From Catenulispora sp. EB89 (lineage in GTDB: Bacteria > Actinomycetota > Actinomycetes > Streptomycetales > Catenulisporaceae), in assembly GCF_041261445.1 (NCBI RefSeq), contig NZ_JBGCCU010000010.1, positions 248,001 through 312,000 of the forward strand: a DNA stretch of 64,000 nucleotides, read 5' to 3'. Positions 17,020 to 30,306 of the stretch are shown here, piece after piece. Position numbers and translations under genes: made by a program. Positions within the stretch are counted from its first letter, which is position 1, and each line of letters starts with the position of its first letter. The notes under the pieces were generated by a model. That model was not told where the DNA came from, ran no database searches, and was given only the letters and a program-made list of their open reading frames with translations.

Positions 17020-18726
17020 ATGACCGACACCCACACCGGCACCGACAGTCCGGCCGCCGCCGCCAGTACCGGGCCGGCCCAACGCGCGTACCACCGCTGG
17101 GCCAAGAACGACACGCTGGAGGACTACTCCCTGCGCTACGCGCCCAAGTCCTTCCGCCGCTGGAGCCCCTACGTCGTCGCCACGACGGCGCTCGGCGGCA
17201 TCGTCTACCTCGCCGACTTCGCCATCGGCGGCTCGATCGCCATCTCCTACGGCTTCACCAGCGCCGCCGTCGCGATCGGCATCGCCGCGTTCGTCATCTT
17301 CGTCACCGGCATCCCGATCGCCTACTACTCGGCGAAGTACTCCGTGGACATGGACCTGCTCACCCGCGGCGCCGGCTTCGGCTACCTCGGCTCGACGCTG
17401 ACGTCCATCATCTACGCCAGCTTCACCTTCATCTTCTTCGCCCTCGAAGGCTCGATCATGGCGCAGGCCTTCCAACTGGGCCTGCACATCCCGCTGGCCG
17501 TCAGCTATCTGATCGCCTCGTTGCTGGTCATCCCGCTGGTGATCTACGGCATGACCGCGCTGTCGAAGATGCAGGTGTGGACCCAGCCGATCTGGCTGAT
17601 CCTGATGGTCGCGCCGTTCATCGCCATCGCGATCAAGGATCCGGGGCAGTTCGGCCGCTTCACGCACTTCGGCGGCGACTCGCCGACCGGCGCCGGGTTC
17701 AGCTTCCTCAGCGCCGGCGCGGGCGCCGGGGTCGCGCTCTCGCTCATCGCGCAGATCGGCGAGCAGGTCGACTACCTGCGCTTCATGCCGGACAAGACGG
17801 AGAAGAACAAGAAGCAGTGGTGGGGCGCGGTGCTCTCGGCGGGGCCGGGCTGGGTGGTCCTCGGCGCGCTCAAGCAACTGGGCGGCGCGTTCCTGGCGTT
17901 CTACGTCACCGAGAAGATCGGCAAGTCCGTCGCCGACGAGCCCATTCAGCAGTATCTGCTGGGTCTGAAGACCTTCGCCGCGCCGGTCGCGCTGGGCGTG
18001 GCCACCTTCTTCGTGGTGCTGTCGCAGATCAAGATCAACTCGACGAACGCCTACTCCGGATCGCTGTCCTGGTCCAACTTCTTCTCCCGGGTCCTGCACA
18101 AGCATCCCGGCCGGGTGGTGTGGATCTTCCTGAACGTCGGCATCTCGCTGGCCCTGATGGAGTTCGGGGTGTTCGGGTTCCTCAACAACGTCCTCGGCTT
18201 CTACTCCAACGTCGCCATCGCCTGGATCGGCGCGGTCACCGCAGACCTGGTCATCAACAAGCCGCTGGGGCTCAGCCCGTCCTACATCGAGTTCAAGCGC
18301 GCGCACCTGTACAACTTCAACCCGGTCGGCTTCGGCTCGATGCTGGTCGCCTCGGCGGTCTCGATCATCGCGTACTTCAACGCCTTCGGCGCCTACGCCA
18401 AGGCCTTCTCCCCGCTGATCGCCCTCGGCATCGGCCTGGTCCTCCCGCCGATCCTGGCCTACGCGACCAAGGGCAAGTACTACATCGCCCGCGTGGACGA
18501 CCTGGAGGAGCCGCTGATCGTGGACGGCCAGCTGGCGGCCGTCGAGCTCACCTGCACGGTCTGCGCGGACGCCTTCGAGCGGCCCGACATGGCCTCCTGC
18601 CCGTTCCACGAAGGCCCGATCTGCTCGCTGTGCTGCAGCCTGGAGGCGGCCTGCCACGACGTGTGCAAGAAGGCGGTTTCCGGGCCGGTCGACCTGGGCA
18701 TGCCGGTCACCGCGACCACGGCGTAA
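17020..18726 (+). CDS. NCS1-family permease with a cysteine-rich C-terminal domain
   Basis: 568 residues. Residues ~40-490 form about twelve membrane helices of the purine/cytosine/allantoin NCS1 family ([41 protein letters not shown]). The tail is unusual: eight cysteines and two histidines at 512-549 (C512, C515, C527, H530, C535, C538, C539, C545, H546, C549) around DMASCPFH and ICSLCCSLE. This looks like a metal- or cluster-binding module. As I recall, a similar segment links NCS1-like membrane regions to histidine kinases in some proteobacteria; no kinase follows here. Next to urease, the substrate may be urea, allantoin or a purine. Confidence 0.85.
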   Translation: MTDTHTGTDSPAAAASTGPAQRAYHRWAKNDTLEDYSLRYAPKSFRRWSPYVVATTALGGIVYLADFAIGGSIAISYGFTSAAVAIGIAAFVIFVTGIPIAYYSAKYSVDMDLLTRGAGFGYLGSTLTSIIYASFTFIFFALEGSIMAQAFQLGLHIPLAVSYLIASLLVIPLVIYGMTALSKMQVWTQPIWLILMVAPFIAIAIKDPGQFGRFTHFGGDSPTGAGFSFLSAGAGAGVALSLIAQIGEQVDYLRFMPDKTEKNKKQWWGAVLSAGPGWVVLGALKQLGGAFLAFYVTEKIGKSVADEPIQQYLLGLKTFAAPVALGVATFFVVLSQIKINSTNAYSGSLSWSNFFSRVLHKHPGRVVWIFLNVGISLALMEFGVFGFLNNVLGFYSNVAIAWIGAVTADLVINKPLGLSPSYIEFKRAHLYNFNPVGFGSMLVASAVSIIAYFNAFGAYAKAFSPLIALGIGLVLPPILAYATKGKYYIARVDDLEEPLIVDGQLAAVELTCTVCADAFERPDMASCPFHEGPICSLCCSLEAACHDVCKKAVSGPVDLGMPVTATTA

Positions 18727-18748
18727 TCGACGAAAGGCGCGCTCAATC

Positions 18749-19051
18749 ATGCTTCTGTCCCCCCACGAGCAGGAACGCCTGCTCATCCACGTCGCCGCCG
18801 GCCTGGCCCGGGAACGGCGGGCCCGCGGGCTGCGGCTGAACTACCCGGAGGCGATCGCCGTGCTCACCTCGTTCCTGCTGGAGCGCGCCCGGGACGGCCA
18901 CAGCGTCAGTGAGCTGATGGACGCCGGACGTCACGTGCTGACGCGCGAGGACGTGCAGGAGGGGGTGCCGGAGATGATCGACGACGTGCAGATCGAGGCG
19001 ACCTTCCCGGACGGCACGAAGCTGGTCACCGTGCACCGGCCGATCGGATGA
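18749..19051 (+). CDS. ureA: Urease subunit gamma
   Basis: 100 residues, the standard length. Typical features are [33 protein letters not shown] and [23 protein letters not shown]. The small structural subunit packs with beta and alpha in the trimer of heterotrimers. It begins 22 bases after the NCS1 permease and overlaps ureB (ATGA), so permease and urease are probably co-transcribed. Confidence 0.96.
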   Translation: MLLSPHEQERLLIHVAAGLARERRARGLRLNYPEAIAVLTSFLLERARDGHSVSELMDAGRHVLTREDVQEGVPEMIDDVQIEATFPDGTKLVTVHRPIG

Positions 19052-19440
19052 GGGCCGGCGTGGAGGACACACAGCACCCGGATCCCGGACCGATCCCCGG
19101 CGAGGTCCGGCTCGCCGCCGGGCCCACCGGGACCACCGGGCCCGCCGAACCCATCGAACTCAACGCCGGCGCGCCGCGCACGACGCTCACCGTGCTCAAC
19201 ACCGGCGACCGGCCGGTCCAGGTCGGCTCGCACTACCACCTGGCCGAGGCCAACCCGGCCCTGGACTTCGACCGCGACGCAGCCTGGGGCCTGCGCCTGG
19301 ACATCCCGGCGGGCACCGCGGTGCGGTTCGAGCCGGGACTGGCCCGCGAGGTCGCGCTGGTCCCGATCGCCGGGCGGCGGGTCGTCACCGGACTGCGCGG
19401 GATCAGCGGCGCGCGCCAGGAGGGCAGGCTCGATGGCTGA
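19048..19440 (+). CDS. ureB: Urease subunit beta
   Basis: 130 residues with the canonical core [10 protein letters not shown]...[40 protein letters not shown] (read in parts) and the ending [14 protein letters not shown]. The N-terminus is ~12 residues longer than usual. The ATG overlaps the ureA stop, and the last 8 bases overlap ureC. Confidence 0.96.
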   Translation: MRAGVEDTQHPDPGPIPGEVRLAAGPTGTTGPAEPIELNAGAPRTTLTVLNTGDRPVQVGSHYHLAEANPALDFDRDAAWGLRLDIPAGTAVRFEPGLAREVALVPIAGRRVVTGLRGISGARQEGRLDG

Positions 19441-21178
19441 GATATCCCGCGAGCGCTACGCGGCGCTGTACGGCCCGACCGTCGGCGACAGCGTCCGGCT
19501 CGCCGACACGAACCTGTTCATCGAGGTCGAGCAGGACCTCTGCGCCGCGGCCGGATACGGCGAGGAGGCGGTGTTCGGCGGCGGGAAGGTGATCCGGGAG
19601 TCCATGGGCATGGGCCACGTCACCCGCACCGCGCGCGGCGACGTGCCCGGGAGCCCGGACACCGTGATCACCGGCGCCATCGTGCTCGACCACTGGGGCA
19701 TCGTGAAGGCCGACGTCGGCATCCGGGACGGCCGGATCGTCGCGCTCGGCAAGGCCGGCAACCCCGACACCATGGACGGCGTGCACCCGGCGCTGGTGAT
19801 CGGCCCGTCCACGGAGGTCGTCGCCGGCAACGGCAAGATCCTCACCGCCGGCGGCATCGACGGGCACGTGCACTTCATCTGCCCGCAGTCCGTCACCGAG
19901 GCGCTGGCCTCCGGCGTCACGACGCTGATCGGCGGCGGCACCGGACCGGCCGAGGGCAGCAAGGCCACCACCGTCACCCCCGGCGCCTGGCACCTGGCCC
20001 GGATGTTCGAGGCGCTGGACCCCTGGCCGGTCAACTTCGCGCTGCTCGGCAAGGGGAACACGACCAACGAGGACGCGCTGTGGGAGCAGCTGCGCGCCGG
20101 GGCGGCCGGGTTCAAGATCCACGAGGACTGGGGTGCCACACCCGCCGCGATCGACGTCTGCCTGCGGGTCGCCGACGCCTCCGGGGCCCAGGTGTCCATC
20201 CACACCGACACGCTCAACGAGGCCGGGTTCGTCGAGGGCACCGTCGCCGCGATCGCCGGGCGCACCATCGAGGCCTACCACGTGGAGGGCGCCGGCGGCG
20301 GGCACGCGCCGGACATCATCACCGTGGCCGGACTGCCGAACTTCCTGCCGGCCTCGACCAACCCGACCCGGCCGCACACCGTCAACACCATCGACGAGCA
20401 CCTGGACATGCTGATGGTCTGCCACCACCTGTCCCCGGCGATCCCGGAGGACCTGGCCTTCGCCGAGTCGCGCATCCGGCCGACCACGATCGCCGCCGAG
20501 GACATCCTGCACGACCTCGGCGCCATCTCGATGATCGGCTCGGACTCCCAGGCCATGGGCCGGATCGGCGAGACCGTCATCCGCACCTGGCAGACCGCGC
20601 ACGCGATGAAGGAACGGCGCGGCGCGCTGCCCGGCGACGGCGCGGCCGACAACCACCGGGCCCGCCGCTACGTCGCCAAGTACACGATCGGCCCGGCCGT
20701 CGCGCACGGCATGGACGCCGAGCTCGGCTCGGTCGAACCGGGCAAGCTCGCCGACCTCGTGCTCTGGGACCCGCGCTTCTTCGCGGTCCGCCCGCACCTG
20801 GTGATCAAGGGCGGCGCGATCGCCTGGGCCGCGATGGGCGACGCCAACGCCTCCATCCCGACGCCGCAGCCGGTGCTGCCCCGGCCGATGTTCGGCGCGT
20901 ACGGCGCCGCGGCCCCGGCGACCAGCGTGGCGTTCGTCGCCCCGGCGGCGCTGGAGGACGGGCTCGCCGAACGGCTTGGCGAGCGGTTTGCTGTGCGGCG
21001 GGAACTGGTCGCGCAGAAGGATGTACGGGGACTGACGAAGGCCGACCTGCCGGAGAACACCGCGCTGCCGCGGATCGAAGTCGAGCCGGACACCTTCACC
21101 GTGCGCATCGACGGCGAGGTGGTGGAGCCCGCGCCGGCTCGGACGCTGCCGCTGGCTCAGCGCTACTTCCTGTTCTGA
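19433..21178 (+). CDS. ureC: Urease subunit alpha (catalytic)
   Basis: 581 residues. This subunit hydrolyses urea to ammonia and carbamate at a dinickel centre. Metal and active-site residues are visible: GHVHF with His145 and His147, the carbamylated Lys228 in GFKIHEDWG, the mobile flap MVCHHL, and [12 protein letters not shown] nickel enzyme, it shares a metal demand with the lar operon 8 kb upstream. Confidence 0.97.
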   Translation: MAEISRERYAALYGPTVGDSVRLADTNLFIEVEQDLCAAAGYGEEAVFGGGKVIRESMGMGHVTRTARGDVPGSPDTVITGAIVLDHWGIVKADVGIRDGRIVALGKAGNPDTMDGVHPALVIGPSTEVVAGNGKILTAGGIDGHVHFICPQSVTEALASGVTTLIGGGTGPAEGSKATTVTPGAWHLARMFEALDPWPVNFALLGKGNTTNEDALWEQLRAGAAGFKIHEDWGATPAAIDVCLRVADASGAQVSIHTDTLNEAGFVEGTVAAIAGRTIEAYHVEGAGGGHAPDIITVAGLPNFLPASTNPTRPHTVNTIDEHLDMLMVCHHLSPAIPEDLAFAESRIRPTTIAAEDILHDLGAISMIGSDSQAMGRIGETVIRTWQTAHAMKERRGALPGDGAADNHRARRYVAKYTIGPAVAHGMDAELGSVEPGKLADLVLWDPRFFAVRPHLVIKGGAIAWAAMGDANASIPTPQPVLPRPMFGAYGAAAPATSVAFVAPAALEDGLAERLGERFAVRRELVAQKDVRGLTKADLPENTALPRIEVEPDTFTVRIDGEVVEPAPARTLPLAQRYFLF

Positions 21179-21190
21179 GGCCTGGTATTC

Positions 21191-21961
21191 GTGAACCTGA
21201 CCTCGTTGCTCATGCTGACGGACAGTCGCTTGCCTGCGGGGACGCACGCGCACTCGGGCGGGTTGGAGGCCGCGGTGGCCGCCGGGCGGGTCGGCGATGC
21301 CGCCGATCTGTATGCGTTTCTGCTCGGCCGGCTCACCACCGCTGGGCTGACCGGGGCGGCGTTCGCAGCCGCAGCGCTCGAAGCGGCGGCGGTCGGAGCG
21401 CCGGTGCTCGAAGCGCCGGTGGCCGGAGCTGCGGTGGTCGGAGCTTTGGCGGTCGAAGCGGCGGCGGTCGAGGCGGCGAGCGGGCCGGACCAGGCACTGC
21501 TCGCCGAACTCGACGCCGAGTACGAGGCGCGTACACCCTCGCCGGCGCAGCGCCGGGCCTCGCGCAAGCTGGGCCGGCAGTTGCTGCGCGCGGTCCGGGC
21601 CGGCTGGCCGGGGCCGGCGCTCGCCGCGGCCTCCGCCGTGCATCCGGAGGGCCCGCATCAGCCGATCGCTTTCGGCGCGGCGGGCGCGGCCGCCGGGCTG
21701 AGTGCGTACGACGTCGCCGTCGGCTCCGCGCTCGGCGCCGTCAGCGGTCCGGCGAACGCTGCGACGCGGCTGCTCGGCATCGACCCCGACGCGGTCACCG
21801 CGGTTCTCGCCGCGCTCGAACCCGTCATCCAGGACACCGCCGACAGCGCTGTGAAAGCGGCGCTCGGACCGATCAGCGAGTTGCCGTCGTTCAGCGCACC
21901 CCGCCTGGACATCTCGGCAGAACACCACAACACATGGGAGGTGCGTCTCTTTGCATCCTAA
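21191..21961 (+). CDS. ureF: Urease accessory protein UreF with Ala/Val-rich insertion
   Basis: 256 residues from GTG 21191. The ends are normal UreF ([27 protein letters not shown] and [17 protein letters not shown], with [11 protein letters not shown]). Residues ~55-100 hold a low-complexity stretch of repeated Leu/Val-Glu-Ala-Ala and Val-Gly-Ala units that is not part of the family core. UreF works with UreD and UreG in nickel delivery to the apo-enzyme. No ureE is present, which is common in actinobacteria. Confidence 0.92.
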   Translation: MNLTSLLMLTDSRLPAGTHAHSGGLEAAVAAGRVGDAADLYAFLLGRLTTAGLTGAAFAAAALEAAAVGAPVLEAPVAGAAVVGALAVEAAAVEAASGPDQALLAELDAEYEARTPSPAQRRASRKLGRQLLRAVRAGWPGPALAAASAVHPEGPHQPIAFGAAGAAAGLSAYDVAVGSALGAVSGPANAATRLLGIDPDAVTAVLAALEPVIQDTADSAVKAALGPISELPSFSAPRLDISAEHHNTWEVRLFAS

Positions 21962-22718
21962 ATATCCTGAGGAAGCCACGGGAACAGGCATGGGATTCGG
22001 TCGAAACGACACCGACTCGGACGGACCGTTGCGGGTCGGCATCGGCGGTCCGGTCGGCTCGGGCAAGACCGCGCTGGTCGCAGCGCTGTGCCGGGCGCTG
22101 CGGGACGAGTACGAGCTCGCCGTGGTGACCAACGACATCTACACCCGCGAAGACGCCGAGATCCTGCTGCGCCAAGGCGTTCTCGACCCTGAGCGGATCT
22201 CCGCCGTCGAGACCGGCTGCTGTCCGCACACCGCGATCCGCGACGACATCTCGGCCAACCTCGAAGCCGTCGAAGCCCTGGAGAACCGGTTCGCGCCGCT
22301 GGACCTGGTGCTGGTCGAGAGCGGCGGCGACAACCTCACGGCGACCTTCAGCAAGGGCCTGATCGACCGGCAGATATTCGTGATCGACGTGGCCGGCGGG
22401 GACAAGGTGCCGCGCAAGGGCGGTCCCGGCATCATCTCCTCGGATCTGCTGGCGATCAACAAGACGGACCTGGCGGAACTGGTGCACGCAGATCTGGATG
22501 TGATGCGGTGTGACGCCAAGCGGCAGCGCACCGACGCGCACGGTACCGAGCGCCCGACGGTGTTCATGTCGCTGTCTGTCGATCCGCTCGCGGGGGAGGT
22601 CGCCGCGTGGATCAGAGGGCTGATCGCCGAGCGCCGCGCCACTGCGAAGACCGCCGCCGCGAACGCAGCCGATGCGGCGACTGTCGACGTGAACACCGCC
22701 GCCGCGACTCCGGTATGA
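21951..22718 (+). CDS. ureG: Urease accessory GTPase UreG
   Basis: 255 residues from TTG 21951, supported by GGGAGGTG eight bases upstream inside ureF; an ATG at 21990 is the alternative. P-loop GGPVGSGKT, metal motif CPH ([13 protein letters not shown]), switch ESGGDNL and NKTDL are all present. UreG provides GTP-driven nickel insertion with UreF and UreD. The last ~25 residues are an Ala/Thr-rich tail not seen in the core family. Confidence 0.95.
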   Translation: MHPKYPEEATGTGMGFGRNDTDSDGPLRVGIGGPVGSGKTALVAALCRALRDEYELAVVTNDIYTREDAEILLRQGVLDPERISAVETGCCPHTAIRDDISANLEAVEALENRFAPLDLVLVESGGDNLTATFSKGLIDRQIFVIDVAGGDKVPRKGGPGIISSDLLAINKTDLAELVHADLDVMRCDAKRQRTDAHGTERPTVFMSLSVDPLAGEVAAWIRGLIAERRATAKTAAANAADAATVDVNTAAATPV

Positions 22719-23494
22719 AGGCGACCGCGCGCCTGGTCGCCGAGGCCCGTCCCGACGGCACGACCCGGCTGACCACCCTGGCCGGCCAGGCTCCGCTGCT
22801 GCTGCGCCAGACGATCGCGGACGGCGAGGCCCGCGGCGTCGCGCAGGTCTACCTGGTCGCCGGGGCGGCCGGCCCGGTCGGCGGCGACGAGCTCCACTTC
22901 GGCGTGCACCTCGGCCCCGGCGCCCGGGTGCGGGTCCGCAGCGTCGCCGCCACGGTGGCCCTGCCCGGGCTCCGACCGGATGAGTCGACGCTGACCATCA
23001 GCGTGCGTGTCGACAGCGGTGCCGATTTGCTCTGGGATCCCCAGCCCTTCATCGCGGCGCGCGGCGCGCGGCACCGCACCACCGTGCGCATCGAGCTGGC
23101 CGACGACGCCCGCCTGACCTGGCACGAGCAGACGCTGCTCGGCCGGCACGGCGAGGAGCCCGGCTCGGTGGCCACCCGGCTGTGCGTCCGCCGCGCCGGA
23201 CGTCCGCTCCTGGACCACACCGTCGCAGTCGGGCCCGACCATCCCGGGTCGCTCGGCCCGGCCGTCACCGGAGCCGACCGGGCCGGATCCACGACCGTGA
23301 TCGTCGACCCGGCCTGGGAAGGCGTGCCGCCCGCTGACCGGCTCACGCTGGAACCGCGCGATGACGCGCACGGCGCCGTGGCGGTGTTTCCGCTTGCGGG
23401 CCCGGCCGTTGTCATCAGTGCCCTGAGTCGCGGCGGGTTGGATCTGGAACGGCTGCGAGAGCCTGGGCGCGCGGCTCGGGGACTCCCAGGATGA
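22715..23494 (+). CDS. ureD: Urease accessory protein UreD
   Basis: 259 residues from ATG 22715, which overlaps the ureG stop (ATGA). UreD features include [38 protein letters not shown] and the [16 protein letters not shown] region. UreD is the scaffold of the UreDFG maturation complex. The last 80 bases overlap the convergent TetR gene, a long tail-to-tail overlap. Confidence 0.93.
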   Translation: MKATARLVAEARPDGTTRLTTLAGQAPLLLRQTIADGEARGVAQVYLVAGAAGPVGGDELHFGVHLGPGARVRVRSVAATVALPGLRPDESTLTISVRVDSGADLLWDPQPFIAARGARHRTTVRIELADDARLTWHEQTLLGRHGEEPGSVATRLCVRRAGRPLLDHTVAVGPDHPGSLGPAVTGADRAGSTTVIVDPAWEGVPPADRLTLEPRDDAHGAVAVFPLAGPAVVISALSRGGLDLERLREPGRAARGLPG

Positions 23495-24038
23495 GCAGGC
23501 TGGTGATCGTTGCGGCGCGGGCGTCGAGGGCCTGGTCGGAGCGGTGGTTGTCGGCGATGGAGAACACGGTGGCGTAGGCGACCTGACTGAGCGTGTCCGC
23601 GGGCAGGTGCCGTCCGAACTCCCCGGCGTCCTGGCCCCGTCGCACGAGGTCGGCGAGGATCTTGTCGACCGGTCCCAGGAGCGCGTGGATCTCGTCGCCG
23701 TACTCGCCGCGGCGGAGCGCCAGGAGCACTCGGTAGCGGCGTGCCAAGGGCCACACGCGGGCGACGAAATCGGCCCACGCCGTCTCGGCCGCTCGGTCGG
23801 AGGCGTTGACCTCGGTCAGCACGCCGACCATCTCGTCCACGGCCCGCTGCGTGAGGCTCCGCACCAGGTCGGTGCGAGTGGGGAAGTGGCCGTAGACGGT
23901 GCGGCGGACCACGCCGGCGGCGGAGGCGACGTCGCCCATGCCGGCGTTCGGGTTCTGCCCCAGGACCTCGAGCGCGACGTCGAGGATGAGGTTCCGGGTG
24001 TCGTTCACGGAGCGCGCCCGGGCGGGTTCGGTCTGCAC
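23415..24038 (-). CDS. TetR-family repressor of the epoxide hydrolase gene
   Basis: 207 residues from the GTG at 24038; a farther start would read through the operator sites, giving Cys-Thr-Pro-Val repeats that are not protein-like. HTH: ILDVALEVLGQNPNAGMGDVASAAGVVRRTVYGHFPTR, split between residues ~14-50. The rest is the usual helical ligand domain. Three palindromes lie between it and the divergent epoxide hydrolase gene, so it very likely represses both. Overlaps ureD by 80 bases at its 3' end. Confidence 0.87.
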   Translation of the reverse strand: MQTEPARARSVNDTRNLILDVALEVLGQNPNAGMGDVASAAGVVRRTVYGHFPTRTDLVRSLTQRAVDEMVGVLTEVNASDRAAETAWADFVARVWPLARRYRVLLALRRGEYGDEIHALLGPVDKILADLVRRGQDAGEFGRHLPADTLSQVAYATVFSIADNHRSDQALDARAATITSLLILGVPEPRAQALAAVPDPTRRDSGH

Positions 24039-24048
24039 GGTTCCATCA

Positions 24049-24111
24049 TTGCACACCGGTGTGCAACGGGGTAGATTGCACACTGGTGTGCAAATGCACA
24101 CCGGTGTGCAG
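24049..24111. promoter_or_regulatory. Three tandem palindromic operators between tetR and the epoxide hydrolase
   Basis: TTGCACACCGGTGTGCAA at 24049-24066 is perfect; TTGCACACTGGTGTGCAA at 24076-24093 has one central change; TGCACACCGGTGTGCA at 24095-24110 is perfect. Centres are 27 and 18 bases apart. The cluster fills the divergent promoter region and is the expected target of the adjacent TetR protein. Confidence 0.88.
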
Positions 24112-24154
24112 CGGACCGCTGCGCCGCGAAGCAAGAGTTCAGGAGACCAAGCCC

Positions 24155-25318
24155 ATGGCCGCATCGACGTCCGCGCCCTCGACCCTCGTCCGCCCCTTCA
24201 CCGTCGCGATCCCCGACTCCGAGATCGAGGACCTGAAGCGGCGACTGGCCAGAACGCGCTGGCCGGATCCCGAAACCGTCCCGGACTGGTCGCAGGGCGT
24301 GCGGCTGGAGAATGCCAAATCGCTTGTCGACTACTGGGGGCGGGAGTACGACTGGCGTCGGTTCGAGTCGGAGCTCAACCGGTTTCCGCAATTCCTGGCC
24401 ACGATCGACGGGCTTGATATTCACTTCATTCATGTCAAGTCCAGGAATCCGAATGCGATGCCGCTCATCTTGACGCACGGATGGCCGGGTTCGATCGTCG
24501 AATTCCTGAAGCTGATCGGCCCGCTGACCGATCCGGTGGCGTTCGGGGGGAGCGTCGAGGATTCCTTTGACGTGGTCATCCCGTCGCTGCCCGGATTCGG
24601 GTTCTCCCAGAAGCCGACTGAGGCGGGCTGGACCGTTTCCCGCATCGCAGCGGCGTGGGTGGAGCTCATGGCGCGTCTTGGCTATGAGAATTGGGCCGCT
24701 CAGGGCGGTGATTGGGGCGGTGTCGTGACCACTGCCCTCGGGGTCATGCGGCCTGAGGGTCTTCTCGGAATTCACCTGAACACCCAATTCGCTTTCCCCG
24801 CACAGATTCCCGAAGAGTTGTCGCCGGAAGAGCGCTACGCCGTCGACACGCTCGCCCTCTACAACGGGGACCTCGGCGGATCGAGCCACCTTCAGGCCAC
24901 GAAGCCGGAGACCGTCGGATTCGCTCTGGCCGACTCTCCGGCCGGCCAAGCAGCCTGGATCTACGAGAAGTTCCAGTCCAAGACGGACAACCAGGGCCTC
25001 GCCGAGGACGCCCTCGGCGTCGACGACATGCTGGACGCGATTTCGCTCTACTGGTTCACCAACAGCGCCGCGTCATCCGGCCGCATCTACTGGGAGAACA
25101 AGGCGGGCAGCTTCGCCGGCCCGAAGCTCACCCTGCCGGTCGCGGTGACGGTGTTCCCGCGCGACATCCCGCGCCTGCCCCGAACCTGGATCGAAGACAC
25201 CTACGCCGACCTGATCCACTACGGCGAGGCCGACAAGGGCGGACACTTCGCAGCCCTCGAACAGCCCGAGATCCTGGTCAGCGAGATCCGCGCCGGGCTC
25301 AGGGGCCTGCGTTCCTGA
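24155..25318 (+). CDS. Epoxide hydrolase (alpha/beta hydrolase with EHN domain)
   Basis: 387 residues from ATG 24155 with CAGGAGA upstream. The N-terminal EHN segment (FTVAIPDSEIEDLKRRLARTRWPD) precedes an alpha/beta-hydrolase fold with LTHGWPGS (oxyanion hole HGWP) and GGDWGG holding the nucleophile Asp; the His near the end is in KGGHFAALEQPE. It opens epoxides to diols. Local AT content is slightly higher than in neighbours between 24.4 and 24.8 kb, hinting at transfer, though weakly. Confidence 0.9.
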   Translation: MAASTSAPSTLVRPFTVAIPDSEIEDLKRRLARTRWPDPETVPDWSQGVRLENAKSLVDYWGREYDWRRFESELNRFPQFLATIDGLDIHFIHVKSRNPNAMPLILTHGWPGSIVEFLKLIGPLTDPVAFGGSVEDSFDVVIPSLPGFGFSQKPTEAGWTVSRIAAAWVELMARLGYENWAAQGGDWGGVVTTALGVMRPEGLLGIHLNTQFAFPAQIPEELSPEERYAVDTLALYNGDLGGSSHLQATKPETVGFALADSPAGQAAWIYEKFQSKTDNQGLAEDALGVDDMLDAISLYWFTNSAASSGRIYWENKAGSFAGPKLTLPVAVTVFPRDIPRLPRTWIEDTYADLIHYGEADKGGHFAALEQPEILVSEIRAGLRGLRS

Positions 25319-25425
25319 CGCGAACTGCTGTATATGCGTCGCGATGCTGGATGAAGAGGTTGAGCTCCGCGACGTTCGCCACGTCGCGGAGCTCGCAATC
25401 CTCGGCCGGGTTCTTGGAGCGCGGC

Positions 25426-25911
25426 CTAGTAGACGCAGCCGCTGTCGCCGATGAGGTGGTTGCCGACGAAGATCATCCCTACCCGGACGGTGCCGTTGTC
25501 CGCGGTGTTCTTCAGGGGGCTCATGTTGACGATGGTGCCGCCGACCCCCTTGGTGTGGGACTCCCAGTCGACGCCCTTGGTGTTCTCGTCGTACATCACG
25601 AAGTTGCCGTCCTGCTGGTAGGTCACGTAGTCGGTGTGCCCGCGACCCCAGGTGTTGGTCGACCAGCAGGCCCAGAAGGTGCTGCCGAAGTGGTGGTACT
25701 CGACGAGGTTGCCGTCCGTCTGCATGATGAGCTGCAGGTAGCCCCCGTTCGGAACGTCCTGGTACAGCGAGTCCCCGGGGTTGAGCGTCTGGCCGCGCTG
25801 CAGGTACCACTGCCCGGGGTTCGCGGACGCGGACCCGGTCACGCCGACCGTGCCGCCGAGAGCGGCCGCGCAGACCGCGAGCGCGGTGGCCGCCTTGCGG
25901 AGCTTTGCCAT
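25426..25911 (-). CDS. Secreted bulb-type (mannose-binding) lectin
   Basis: 161 residues from ATG 25911. A clean signal peptide (MAKLRKAATALAVCAAALGG...GSASA) precedes one B_lectin domain. Two copies of the mannose-binding signature Q-x-D-x-N-x-V-x-Y are visible: QTDGNLVEY (residues 64-72) and QQDGNFVMY (99-107). Proteins of this kind are bacteriocin-like (lectin-like) toxins or adhesins in bacteria. It has no partner gene, so function stays open. The last third (GTIVNMSPLKN...) is not lectin-like that I can see. Confidence 0.85.
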   Translation of the reverse strand: MAKLRKAATALAVCAAALGGTVGVTGSASANPGQWYLQRGQTLNPGDSLYQDVPNGGYLQLIMQTDGNLVEYHHFGSTFWACWSTNTWGRGHTDYVTYQQDGNFVMYDENTKGVDWESHTKGVGGTIVNMSPLKNTADNGTVRVGMIFVGNHLIGDSGCVY

Positions 25912-26090
25912 GGTGATGATCCAATCTGTGAGGTGCCAGGTGCGGCGTCGTCGACGACCGCACTCCGGCGGCGCCGGACGTCCCCCCATCCGGGTCGGTT
26001 CCGGCACGAGTCCCAGGCTCACAGCGAGACCTGGCATTTTTCTGGCAGCGGAGTGTCAGTGGCAGCCGTCTGCCCGCCGCGGGCTCGGCT

Positions 26091-26099
26091 GAAAGTTTC
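26091..26099. promoter_or_regulatory. GAAAGTTTC operator-like palindrome upstream of GH12-FN3-CBM2
   Basis: This is the same nonamer as in the GH6 upstream palindrome (4627-4639), here 187 bases before the GH12 start. It suggests a shared LacI-type regulator of cellulase genes. Confidence 0.4.
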
Positions 26100-26213
26100 G
26101 CTCCGGCGCACGACGTGTGCGCCGGCGCTTCAGCCGTATCGACGACGCGTGACCTGCGGCGTCCGACATGTGCCCGACACGGATGCCAGCGAATCGGTTC
26201 GACGCACCTTGCG

Positions 26214-26240
26214 GTGAAGGTGCCTTCTTGGCACCTTCAC
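26214..26240. promoter_or_regulatory. Perfect 11-base inverted repeat in the GH12-FN3-CBM2 leader
   Basis: GTGAAGGTGCC and GGCACCTTCAC are separated by TTCTT. The repeat ends 46 bases before the start codon. It could be an operator or an mRNA hairpin. Confidence 0.5.
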
Positions 26241-26286
26241 GGCGACGCGGTGTACGTCGGCGGATGTTCGAAAGGATGAGGACCAG

Positions 26287-30077
<3,791 letters not shown>

Positions 30078-30101
30078 TCGGAAGCCATACGAAAGTGAGG
30101 G

Positions 30102-30136
30102 GACCGGGGAGCCGCTGACGCGGTGGCTCCCCGGTC
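30102..30136 (+). terminator. Terminator hairpin after GH59
   Basis: GACCGGGGAGCC and GGCTCCCCGGTC form a perfect 12-pair stem with an 11-base loop, 24 bases after the GH59 stop. No T-run follows, as is usual in high-GC actinomycetes. Confidence 0.8.
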
Positions 30137-30227
30137 AGGGTGCTGCGGACCCGGGCCCCGATGGCCTTGCCCGCGGCCCTGCGAGCGGTCAGCTCGGGCA
30201 CACAGTTCGCTGGCGAGATCGTTGCTA

Positions 30228-30289
30228 TGGCGAGTGCGTCGACGTGGCGAGTGCGTCGACGTGGCGAGTGCGTCGACATGGCGAGTGCG
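30228..30289. repeat. 17-base tandem repeat, about 3.6 copies
   Basis: Unit TGGCGAGTGCGTCGACG starts at 30228, 30245 and 30262 (one change), with a partial copy at 30279. It lies just past the 3' end of the oxidoreductase gene (minus strand) and contains no gene. Each unit carries a GTCGAC palindrome. Confidence 0.92.
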
Positions 30290-30306
30290 GCCGGTTCGGC
30301 GCCGGA

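Larger units (their letters stand above)
25912..26286. other. 375-base divergent intergenic region between lectin and GH12-FN3-CBM2
   Basis: No gene is supported. It contains a GAAAGTTTC operator-like nonamer (26091-26099) and a strong inverted repeat (26214-26240), both oriented toward the GH12 gene. Confidence 0.7.

Noticed and set aside
24039-24164. N-terminal extension of the TetR repressor with Cys-Thr-Pro-Val repeats
   Set aside because: The repeats are the three operator palindromes read as codons; GTG 24038 gives a normal TetR length.
30228-30289. CRISPR array
   Set aside because: The units are contiguous 17-mers without spacers, and no cas genes are present.
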